Of a DNA stretch of 5,106 nucleotides, positions 1-5,106 are shown in pieces. The stretch spans positions 1 through 5,106 of the forward strand of contig DATESZ010000112.1 of the NCBI GenBank assembly GCA_035283845.1, read 5' to 3'. A model generated the notes under the pieces. That model was not told the DNA's origin. It worked only from the letters and a program-made list of their open reading frames with translations, and ran no database searches. Source of the stretch: DATESZ01 sp035283845. Lineage in GTDB: Bacteria; Desulfobacterota; Syntrophia; Syntrophales; JACQWR01. The stretch's first letter is position 1, and each line of letters starts with the position of its first letter. Made by a program: the position numbers and the translations under genes.

Positions 1-2091
1 GGCGCAACCGGCGCGGCAGGTAAAGATTTTGCCGTCAACGTCGCCACTATGAGTAGCGAATCTCTGGCTGCGCTTTCGTTCTCAACAACAGAAAGCAAGG
101 TAACCAGCGTTGTCATCGGCAGCCCGCCGGTTGTCAGCTTCAAGGTGATCGATGCCGCCGGTAACGGCGTAACGGGCCTGGGAGTTAAAAACACCGCCGG
201 CACCGCCCTCAACTATTTTCGCTTCTCCATTGCCAAGCTCGTGCCCGGCGCCAACGGCAGCCCCGATGCGTGGGTCAGCTACATGGTGACCGGCACCTCC
301 CTCCCCTTACGCGAGAGCGAAGGCAACCTGGTGGATAACGGCGACGGAAGCTACGTCTATACCTTCGTAAAGGATGTAAAAAGTGTTCCGGGCGTTACGT
401 ATGATGGGACACTGACCCACCGGGTGGCGATCCAGATTTCCGGCAATATTCCCGGCACCTCTCCCGCCGTCGCTCTCAAAAACCCGCTGAACATCATCTA
501 TGACTGGGTTCCCGCCGGCGGAGCGGTAAGCACCAAACGCGAGATAGTTCAGGCCGCAAACTGCTTTGAATGCCACGGGAAGTTCACCTTCCACAGCGGC
601 GGCCGTCAGGACACGAGAATGTGCGTGGTCTGCCATACCGACCAGTGGCGCATGGGTAAAACGGAAGCGGCAGTTGACGCCAGTGGGAATTTTACTGCTG
701 AAGCTACTGCGGCCGGCACCTATCTTGTCGGTGATAGGGCAGTTCCGAACTTCGTCAACTTGATCCACAAGATACACATGGGCAATAAACTCACCAAGCA
801 GGGTTATAACTTTGAAAACGTCCTCTTCAACGAGGTGACCTATCCCCAGGATATTAGAAATTGCCACAAGTGCCATAGTGAATCCACGGCCACGCCCCAG
901 GGCGATAACTGGATGACCAAGCCCAGCCGGCTCGCCTGCGGCGCCTGCCATGACAACGTGGACTTTGCCACAGGGACGAACCATATAGGCGGTCGTCAAG
1001 CCAATGACGCGCTCTGCTATATCTGCCATGACGCCATATCCATCGCAACGTACCACACTTTGCCATCAACGGCAGATGCAACCAAGCGCACCATGAGTGC
1101 TACTATTACTGGAGTAGTGGTTGATTCTAACGGCGGAGTTACGGTTACCTTTACCATGACAGATAATGGCATCCCAGTAACTGATCGGGCAAAGTTCAGT
1201 AACCCGGAGTTTTCCCTTGCCAAGCTTGTTCCAGGCGTTGGTGGAGCATCTAGCGACTGGGTGAGCTACACCAGTCGCTACCGCACCAAGGACGCCGCCG
1301 TGGAGCCGGTTCTTCAGGGATATAATGAAAGTAATGGCACCGTTACTGATCTTGGAGGCGGCACCTGGAGCTACAAGTTCAAGCTGATAACAGCCGAACC
1401 TGAAGGTGACATCAGAAACGTCACGCATGCCCACAACGTATCCACGGTTGCAGGAGTTTACAATTCGGCAAACTGGCCGACAGGTCCTAATGTTGTCACA
1501 TACGAACCGACATTGACCCATCGGGTAGCAATGTATTTTCAAAAAGTTGGTACGCCAAATGTTGATAATGCTACCGATGCATATTTCGACTTTGTTCCAA
1601 ATGGCGCTGCAGTTACGGAAACACGCAATATTGTAACGATGAACAACTGCGCTGTCTGTCATGCCGGCATAAAGCGGCATAAAGGCTATGCTATTGAACT
1701 TTGCGTAACGTGCCATAACCAGGGTACCTCTAACCCCTTCAGTGGTGGAGAGTCCGTTGATCTGCAGCGCTTCATCCACAAGCTGCATATGGGTAAGAAT
1801 CTCCCGAGTGTAATTGCCGGTGGAACATTCATAATCAACAACGAAAATTACGGTGAGCTATCGTATCCTGGAATTATCAAGAACTGCAGTGTCTGCCATG
1901 TCGAAGGCGCCAGCGCTCCCAAGAATGCTGCCAACTGGCGGACAATCCCTACCAGCCGCGCCTGTGGCACTTGTCATGACAGCACCATGGCGCTTGCCCA
2001 CATAAGCTCAAATATTGTTGGCGGAACTGAGCTTTGTGCTGTTTGCCATGGTACCGGCAGGACGGCGGATGTCGTTGTGGTTCACAAGTAA
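1..2091 (+). CDS. OmcA/MtrC-family decaheme c-type cytochrome, 5'-truncated by window edge
   Basis: This is an outer-surface multiheme cytochrome of the type that passes electrons from the periplasm to extracellular acceptors such as metal oxides. Ten CXXCH heme-binding motifs are visible at codons 188, 208, 288, 313, 339, 550, 568, 629, 655 and 679 (codon 1 = base 1). They form two groups of five with matching spacing. Each group follows a beta-rich, heme-free domain (about codons 20-180 and 360-540), giving the I-II-III-IV layout of MtrC/OmcA. The halves are an internal duplication: both carry an AKLVPG...WVSY motif (about codons 78 and 407), TLTHRVA (137 and 504), and IHK(I/L)HMG with candidate distal heme ligands (256/259 and 593/596). 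The C-terminal VVVHK may supply another ligand. All 20 cysteines belong to heme motifs. The frame is open from base 1, so ATG 49 is not a convincing start; the signal peptide and any lipobox lie upstream. Family assignment is firm; the electron acceptor is inferred. Confidence 0.95.
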   Translation, partial: GATGAAGKDFAVNVATMSSESLAALSFSTTESKVTSVVIGSPPVVSFKVIDAAGNGVTGLGVKNTAGTALNYFRFSIAKLVPGANGSPDAWVSYMVTGTSLPLRESEGNLVDNGDGSYVYTFVKDVKSVPGVTYDGTLTHRVAIQISGNIPGTSPAVALKNPLNIIYDWVPAGGAVSTKREIVQAANCFECHGKFTFHSGGRQDTRMCVVCHTDQWRMGKTEAAVDASGNFTAEATAAGTYLVGDRAVPNFVNLIHKIHMGNKLTKQGYNFENVLFNEVTYPQDIRNCHKCHSESTATPQGDNWMTKPSRLACGACHDNVDFATGTNHIGGRQANDALCYICHDAISIATYHTLPSTADATKRTMSATITGVVVDSNGGVTVTFTMTDNGIPVTDRAKFSNPEFSLAKLVPGVGGASSDWVSYTSRYRTKDAAVEPVLQGYNESNGTVTDLGGGTWSYKFKLITAEPEGDIRNVTHAHNVSTVAGVYNSANWPTGPNVVTYEPTLTHRVAMYFQKVGTPNVDNATDAYFDFVPNGAAVTETRNIVTMNNCAVCHAGIKRHKGYAIELCVTCHNQGTSNPFSGGESVDLQRFIHKLHMGKNLPSVIAGGTFIINNENYGELSYPGIIKNCSVCHVEGASAPKNAANWRTIPTSRACGTCHDSTMALAHISSNIVGGTELCAVCHGTGRTADVVVVHK

Positions 2092-2121
2092 GAAGTCAAC
2101 TGCGAACCGGAAAATTTTACG

Positions 2122-2149
2122 GGCGCTGGAAGTAACAATCTCCAGCGCC
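2122..2149 (+). repeat. 9-bp perfect hairpin after the cytochrome gene
   Basis: GGCGCTGGA (2122-2130) and TCCAGCGCC (2141-2149) are perfect reverse complements around a 10-base loop, starting 30 bases after the cytochrome stop. It has no T-run directly after it, so it is not an intrinsic terminator by itself. It may protect the 3' end of the cytochrome mRNA or act with the terminator that follows 6 bases later. Confidence 0.6.
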
Positions 2150-2155
2150 ACATTA

Positions 2156-2189
2156 AAAAGAGGCGGACACCCCGGGGTCCGCCTCTTTT
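2156..2189. terminator. Strong bidirectional Rho-independent terminator
   Basis: A perfect 13-bp stem (AAAAGAGGCGGAC at 2156-2168 with its reverse complement at 2177-2189) encloses an 8-base loop. The stem has a GC-rich core bounded by four A on the left and four T on the right, so it can terminate transcription in both directions. It lies 65 bases past the cytochrome stop and 243 bases past the stop of the convergent MEMO-AMMECR1 gene, the expected place for a shared terminator. Confidence 0.88.
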
Positions 2190-2432
2190 GTCATTGCCGT
2201 CCCCGGCGTAGTTTAACTCCGGTGAATTTATTTGACATTTCAAAATGCACATGAACTATCCTGCATATTAAGCTTTTCCTGCAGGGAGACCATTGAATTT
2301 TATTCCATACGTCCACTACAGCGGGTGGAACTCCATCCGCCTGACTGACGGCAGAGGGCTGGTTGATTCTCTGTTGGCGCTTGATGATGAAATGGTGAAA
2401 TTAGGACTTTTCGCGACCGCATTAGATCGTCT
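2190..2432. other. Intergenic stretch without a supportable gene
   Basis: This lies between the terminator and the 3' end of the MEMO-AMMECR1 gene; the whole gene-free gap is 2092-2432. I see no convincing coding sequence. Two minor signals are present: a TTGACA hexamer at 2232-2237 with only a poor -10 candidate (TATCCT, 2257-2262, 19-base spacer), and a 9-bp inverted repeat with one mismatch at 2321-2340 (2-base centre). A plus-strand reading frame opens at TTG 2293 after GGGAG, but it runs on antisense into the MEMO-AMMECR1 gene and resembles no family I know. Confidence 0.5.
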
Positions 2433-3860
2433 TCATTCATGCGAACCGAAAATGTCGGCTGAAAAGATGAAAATCTTCGTATCTTCATCTTTCCAGGCAT
2501 GGGAAGGCAGTCCCGCTTTACAACAAGTTTCCTTGAGAAAGGTCATGCAGTCCCAGTTATATTCCGTGGCCACCTGGGGCAGCAGCAGTCCGCCGCATCC
2601 CCCCTTCAGGATGTACAGACCGTGCCGGCCAACTTCAATCTCCTTAACGTCACGAATCTCTTTCAAAGGTGAAAGCACCGATATTTCTATAGTTACATCC
2701 TTCCATTCTTCCTGTCTCAAAGGAGGGAATCTCGGATCATTAAAAGCTGCCGCCGCCGCCATTTCTTCAATGGTCTTATACAAGGGTTTCCTTGCCTCAA
2801 TGTATCCGATACAACCCCTTAACCTGCCGTGCTTTTTAAGAGTCACAAAGGCGCCGCGCTTCTGCTTCAAAATTTCCGTCAAACCCGCAGGTTCCGGAAT
2901 GGCGATTCCCTTAAGTTTGGCCTCGATCGTTGCCCGCACTATGTTAAGCAGCGTTTGCCGATCCCCCTCCGTTAACCCTGTCCCGGCGCCATCTCGCAGG
3001 CGGTTCCGGCTATCCGCATACTCCCCGGATTCTCTATCGCTGTAGAAAACTGCGGCGGCATACCCCACGACACTGCTGTGATCTCCCGTGACGTCTCCTG
3101 AATTGGCATACTTCAAAAGTTTGGACCTGCTGGCGCCCAGTCTTTTAGCCGCCATCATGGCCACCGCCGCCGGACCGCCTCCGCAAGCTTCAAATTTCTG
3201 TACTTCCAGGTCTTTTAAGAAACCATCGGGATCCAGTTTATCCAGATAGGCAAGCGCCAGGGAATCCAATTTTACCGCCTCGTCATAACTATGGAAATGT
3301 GAAAGGTCGGAGCTGCCCACCAGGAGAACCTTTTTCCCCCCCACTGCCGAGGCAATGGCCTCTGCCAACCCCTCACAGGTACGGCGATCCTGATTGCCCA
3401 TCAGCAGCGGAACAAAAGGAAAATCTCCAAGCGCTGCCTGGAGGAAAGGAAGCTGAATCTCAATGGAATGCTCCTGCATATGGACAGAAGGATTCGCCGA
3501 CACTAACCCGCTTTTGGCCATTATCCCGTCTGCGAGCCGGCTGTCTACGGCAATCGTGCCCAGCGGCGTCTCATACCCGCCCCGGTTATAAACCGACGCT
3601 CCCGTGAAGGGTATCCGATGGCTCGGACCGATGACAATAACGGCATCAAAAACTTGACCTTGTATCAGTTTATAGGCATAAGCGGCAACCTGGCCGGAAT
3701 AAGCATAGCCTGCATGCGGCGCTACTATTCCCATAACCCTTCCCTCAATTGCGTCATCAGGAACCTGTCGGAAAAAACCGGCAATATTTGCCTGCAATAC
3801 TTTGGGGCTATCGGGATACCAGGAACCGGCTATGGATGATTTTCTTATATTGCTTTCCAT
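2433..3860 (-). CDS. amrB: MEMO-AMMECR1 fusion protein (AmmeMemoRadiSam system proteins B and A in one chain)
   Basis: A 475-residue cytosolic-looking protein with two domains. Residues about 6-274 are a MEMO-family domain: VAPHAGYAYSG (H49), GPSHR (H81), EHSIEIQLPFL (about 130-140), SSDLSHF (about 183-189) and EACGGGP (C226). H49, H81 and this Cys correspond to the His-His-Cys metal-binding set described for human MEMO1 (H49, H81, C244). After a charged linker (about 275-296) comes an AMMECR1 domain (about 297-470) with its signature LRGCIG (347-352) and the NDPRFPPL segment. In many bacteria and archaea these are separate AmmeMemoRadiSam proteins B and A beside a radical SAM enzyme; none is in this window. 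The biochemical role is unresolved. I prefer ATG 3860 to the adjacent in-frame TTG 3863 because AAGGGAG lies 7 bases upstream. It is the second gene after DUF1178, with a 26-base gap. The symbol follows system protein B (MEMO); the C-terminal part would be amrA. Confidence 0.93.
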   Translation of the reverse strand: MESNIRKSSIAGSWYPDSPKVLQANIAGFFRQVPDDAIEGRVMGIVAPHAGYAYSGQVAAYAYKLIQGQVFDAVIVIGPSHRIPFTGASVYNRGGYETPLGTIAVDSRLADGIMAKSGLVSANPSVHMQEHSIEIQLPFLQAALGDFPFVPLLMGNQDRRTCEGLAEAIASAVGGKKVLLVGSSDLSHFHSYDEAVKLDSLALAYLDKLDPDGFLKDLEVQKFEACGGGPAAVAMMAAKRLGASRSKLLKYANSGDVTGDHSSVVGYAAAVFYSDRESGEYADSRNRLRDGAGTGLTEGDRQTLLNIVRATIEAKLKGIAIPEPAGLTEILKQKRGAFVTLKKHGRLRGCIGYIEARKPLYKTIEEMAAAAAFNDPRFPPLRQEEWKDVTIEISVLSPLKEIRDVKEIEVGRHGLYILKGGCGGLLLPQVATEYNWDCMTFLKETCCKAGLPSHAWKDEDTKIFIFSADIFGSHE

Positions 3861-3867
3861 CAATATT

Positions 3868-3874
3868 CTCCCTT
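3868..3874 (-). promoter_or_regulatory. Ribosome binding site deciding the MEMO-AMMECR1 start
   Basis: On the minus strand the bases read AAGGGAG, followed by 7 bases and then ATG at 3860. The competing TTG at 3863 would leave only 4 bases, so ATG is favoured. The site sits in the 26-base gap after the DUF1178 stop, consistent with independent translation from a shared transcript. Confidence 0.75.
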
Positions 3875-3886
3875 ATAAATTCATGC

Positions 3887-4300
3887 TCAACTGTCAAATT
3901 TCGGTGCAGGAATCTTAAAAAATTTGATCCCTTCTTCCCGGAGAGACTCTTCTTCATCCTTTGTCGTTGTTCCTCTGATGTTCCGTTTCTCTTCCTCTCC
4001 TTGATGAATGCGGATGGCAACCTCGGCAAAACTGTCGCCGACGTCATGGAAATTCTTTTCGATATATTCATTAAACAACTGGAGCGCTCTCATGGGAGAA
4101 ATGTCCCTTTCCTGCACTTTGTCTGCTTTGTTGTCCCTACCCATCACGGTCAGGGACGATGGCATCAATTCCGCATGCGTGCTACCGCATATCGGACAAC
4201 TGATAAGTTGTTGCCCTTTTTGATCCTCAAAAGCATTCCTGTCGTGAAACCAGCCTTCAAATTTATGCCCATTTTCACATTTAAGATCGTAAATAATCAC
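3887..4300 (-). CDS. DUF1178 family protein with zinc-ribbon-like ligands
   Basis: A 137-residue protein of the DUF1178 family, whose function is unknown. The N terminus reads MIIYDLKCENGHKFEGWF, a hallmark of the family, followed by ISCPICGS. C8, H12, C35 and C38 could form a zinc-ribbon-like site comparable in layout to FmdB-type regulatory ribbons; metal binding is inferred. The rest is hydrophilic and acidic with an EEEKRNIRG stretch, without signal peptide or membrane segment, so it is likely cytosolic. Length matches what I recall for the family (about 140-150). The start is GTG 4300: an in-frame TAA lies three codons upstream and the family motif begins at this codon. The Shine-Dalgarno is weak (GGG about 9 bases upstream). 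It ends 26 bases before the MEMO-AMMECR1 ATG, and the two are probably co-transcribed. Confidence 0.9.
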   Translation of the reverse strand: MIIYDLKCENGHKFEGWFHDRNAFEDQKGQQLISCPICGSTHAELMPSSLTVMGRDNKADKVQERDISPMRALQLFNEYIEKNFHDVGDSFAEVAIRIHQGEEEKRNIRGTTTKDEEESLREEGIKFFKIPAPKFDS

Positions 4301-4328
4301 AATATTTTACCCATTTTACATGAAAATA

Positions 4329-4353
4329 CCCCCCCTCCCTGTATCCCTCCCCC
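4329..4353 (-). other. G-quadruplex motif upstream of DUF1178
   Basis: On the minus strand this stretch has four G runs of 5, 3, 3 and 7 separated by loops of 1 (A), 5 (ATACA) and 1 (A) bases, meeting the standard G3+N1-7 four-run rule. It ends 28 bases upstream of the DUF1178 GTG on the sense strand, so it would lie in the 5' leader if transcription starts further upstream. Folding and any effect on expression are inferred. Confidence 0.6.
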
Positions 4354-4501
4354 TCTAGAGACTGTGTCATAATTCATTTTTTTGTCATTTCGAGCGTAGC
4401 GAGAAATCTTAATGACTAATGAAATTAACATATTAAGATTCCTCACCTCCGTTCGGAATGACCCTTTCCCCTATTACGACACAGTCTCCTACGGAGGAGG
4501 G
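4345..4501. repeat. Nested palindromic repeat element, MITE/REP-like
   Basis: An approximately 157-bp non-coding palindrome built from two concentric pairs of inverted arms. The outer arms (4345-4373 and 4473-4501) match at 23 of 29 positions and contain the perfect pair GAGACTGTGTC / GACACAGTCTC. The inner arms (4384-4413 and 4432-4462) match at about 25 of 31 aligned positions with a one-base gap. Ten unpaired bases separate inner and outer arms on each side, and the central loop is 18 bases (4414-4431). It encodes no protein. The inner arm sequence (GTCATTTCGAGCG...) resembles palindromic repeats I recall as dispersed in several environmental bacterial genomes; copy number cannot be seen here. 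It lies between DUF1178 and the tRNA gene. Confidence 0.8.
4384..4462. repeat. Inner inverted-repeat unit of the nested palindrome
   Basis: The arms start GTCATTTCGAGCG (4384) and end CGTTCGGAATGAC (4462), closing with AATCTTAAT / ATTAAGATT next to the loop. The arms differ by several transitions, some of which would still pair as G-U in RNA. The unit could be a separate 79-bp palindromic element inserted into an older outer palindrome. No clear target-site duplication was found. Confidence 0.7.
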
Positions 4502-4581
4502 AGGGGTGGGGGTGGTTCCATCCTTCGTTGCGCCCGCGTCGGGCATGGGGGTTATTAAAATTAAACTGCCAGAAACTCATT

Positions 4582-4602
4582 CTTTTTTGCTTTTCAAAAA
4601 AG
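4582..4602. repeat. Perfect 8-bp A/T-rich hairpin before the tRNA promoter
   Basis: CTTTTTTG (4582-4589) and CAAAAAAG (4595-4602) are perfect reverse complements around a CTTTT loop. It lies just ahead of the tRNA promoter. With little GC in the stem it is a poor terminator; it may simply be A/T-rich upstream promoter DNA. Confidence 0.4.
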
Positions 4603-4605
4603 TGG

Positions 4606-4634
4606 TGGACAATTCAATACAAATTGGATACAGT
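4606..4634 (+). promoter_or_regulatory. Sigma70-like promoter for tRNA-Pro
   Basis: A -35 box TGGACA (4606-4611, 5/6 to TTGACA) and a -10 box TACAGT (4629-4634, 4/6 to TATAAT) are separated by an ideal 17 bases. Transcription would start near 4641, leaving only a few bases of leader before the mature tRNA at 4645, as is common for tRNA genes. Confidence 0.6.
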
Positions 4635-4644
4635 GTGCCGCTGT

Positions 4645-4721
4645 CGGGATGTGGCCCAGCTTGGTAGGGCACTGCGTTCGGGACGCAGGAGCCGCGCGTT
4701 CAAATCGCGCCATCCCGACCA
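4645..4721 (+). tRNA. tRNA-Pro (anticodon CGG)
   Basis: A 77-base cloverleaf read directly. The acceptor stem is CGGGATG/CATCCCG, followed by A73 and an encoded CCA. The D stem is GCCC/GGGC with a GG pair in the loop. The anticodon stem CTGCG/CGCAG encloses the loop TTCGGGA, giving anticodon CGG at 4679-4681, which reads proline codon CCG. The variable loop is 5 bases, and the T stem GCGCG/CGCGC holds loop TTCAAAT. All stems are fully paired. It lies opposite in strand to both neighbouring protein genes. A T6 run at 4769-4774 follows, but no solid terminator stem is visible. Confidence 0.95.
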
Positions 4722-4788
4722 TTTTCCATGCTGTCCTTACCCCTTAATATGGGCAGTAGTCAACAGCCTTTTTTGAGTGGTTGTTCCC

Positions 4789-5106
4789 TCATCCGGCTGC
4801 GGAAGCCATCTGGAAGATGGGAAGGTACATCGCAATAATCATTCCCCCTACGACCCCGCCTAAAAATACCATCATAAAGGGTTCCAACAGGGCTGTCATG
4901 GCCTCCACGGCAGTGTCTACTTCATCGTCATAAAAGTCGGCGATTTTCGACAGCATGGCGTCAAGAGCTCCTGTAGCCTCACCGACGGCAATCATTTGAA
5001 CCACCATGGAGGGGAATATATTCGTCTCCGCCAATGGTTCGGCTATGGTTTTTCCTTCGCTTATGCTCTGTCTGACTTTGACGAGGGCAGCCTCGATAAT
5101 CACGTT
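4789..5106 (-). CDS. pilC: Type IV pilus inner-membrane platform protein PilC (type II secretion F family), C-terminal part
   Basis: The last 105 residues of a T2SSF-family protein. PilC is the polytopic cytoplasmic-membrane platform that couples the PilB/PilT ATPases to pilin assembly and retraction; full-length members are about 400 residues, so roughly three quarters lies beyond the right edge. Visible family features are MIAVGEATGALDAML, then DFYDDEVDTAVE, then LLEPFMMVFLGG, leading into a hydrophobic final membrane segment that ends in AMYLPIFQMA. The frame is open to base 5106 (first full codon AAC), so GTG 5103 is not the real start. The gene ends in TGA 68 bases from the convergent tRNA with no other pil gene following, so it appears to be last in its transcription unit. 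GspF is the main alternative; the ending and the setting favour PilC. Confidence 0.88.
   Translation of the reverse strand, partial: NVIIEAALVKVRQSISEGKTIAEPLAETNIFPSMVVQMIAVGEATGALDAMLSKIADFYDDEVDTAVEAMTALLEPFMMVFLGGVVGGMIIAMYLPIFQMASAAG

Noticed and set aside
307..1788. Minus-strand frames (307-1056, 1066-1788) opposite the cytochrome
   Set aside because: They are complementary to heme-motif coding sequence that clearly belongs to the plus strand; the translations show no domain signature.
2321..2340. Inverted repeat as terminator for the minus-strand operon
   Set aside because: The centre is only 2 bases, one arm position is mismatched on the minus strand and no T-run follows; the 2156-2189 hairpin is a better candidate.
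2293..3045. Long plus-strand reading frame opening at TTG 2293 after a GGGAG and a distant TTGACA
   Set aside because: Most of it is antisense to the well-supported MEMO-AMMECR1 gene, its translation resembles no family, and the -10 element is poor.
3749..4372. Plus-strand frame of 207 codons across DUF1178
   Set aside because: It is antisense to DUF1178 and the start of MEMO-AMMECR1, has no recognisable domain and ends inside the palindromic repeat.
4345..4501. Possible CRISPR repeat or intrinsic terminator
   Set aside because: There is only one copy, with no regular spacers, so it is not CRISPR. The outer stem is followed by G/C runs rather than a T-run, so it is not a standard terminator.
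4699..4721. tRNA 3' end as a phage or island attachment site
   Set aside because: No second copy of the tRNA 3' end occurs in the window and no integrase gene is present.
4458..4776. Two short plus-strand frames across the repeat flank and tRNA
   Set aside because: They run through the palindrome arm, the tRNA promoter and the tRNA itself; coding is not credible.

Overview
The window reads as chromosomal DNA from a Gram-negative, probably anaerobic, metal-respiring deltaproteobacterium (Desulfobacterota; Geobacter-like or a relative). This is inferred from an OmcA/MtrC-type decaheme cytochrome, a type IV pilus PilC gene, an AmmeMemoRadiSam-type protein and moderate GC. No ribosomal RNA or other species marker is present, so the taxonomic call is only suggestive.

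Layout. Bases 1-2091 (+) hold the 3' part of a decaheme c-type cytochrome gene. The frame is open back to base 1, so the true start lies upstream. It is followed by a 9-bp hairpin (2122-2149) and a strong bidirectional intrinsic terminator (2156-2189). A gene-poor stretch follows to 2432. On the minus strand, a two-gene unit reads right to left: a DUF1178 zinc-ribbon-like protein (4300-3887), then 26 bases later a fused MEMO + AMMECR1 protein (3860-2433). The cytochrome and this unit converge on the terminator region. Bases 4301-4644 are non-coding and hold an approximately 157-bp nested palindrome (4345-4501) with G/C-run flanks, an A/T hairpin (4582-4602) and a sigma70-like promoter (4606-4634). 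That promoter serves a tRNA-Pro(CGG) gene with encoded CCA (4645-4721, +). The right edge (4789-5106, -) is the C-terminal end of PilC, the type IV pilus inner-membrane platform protein; its start lies outside the window.

How the parts relate. The cytochrome (outer-surface electron transfer) and PilC (pilus assembly) both fit a lifestyle of extracellular electron transfer, but they sit in separate transcription units and nothing here shows direct linkage. The DUF1178/MEMO-AMMECR1 pair is the least understood part: two conserved families of unresolved function, each with conserved metal-type ligands, in an apparent operon without the usual radical SAM partner in view. The most unusual non-coding structure is the nested palindrome between DUF1178 and the tRNA, which resembles a mobile palindromic repeat (MITE/REP-like). 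One flank carries a canonical G-quadruplex motif just upstream of the DUF1178 start. I found no CRISPR array, transposase, phage gene or clearly new multi-gene defence system.
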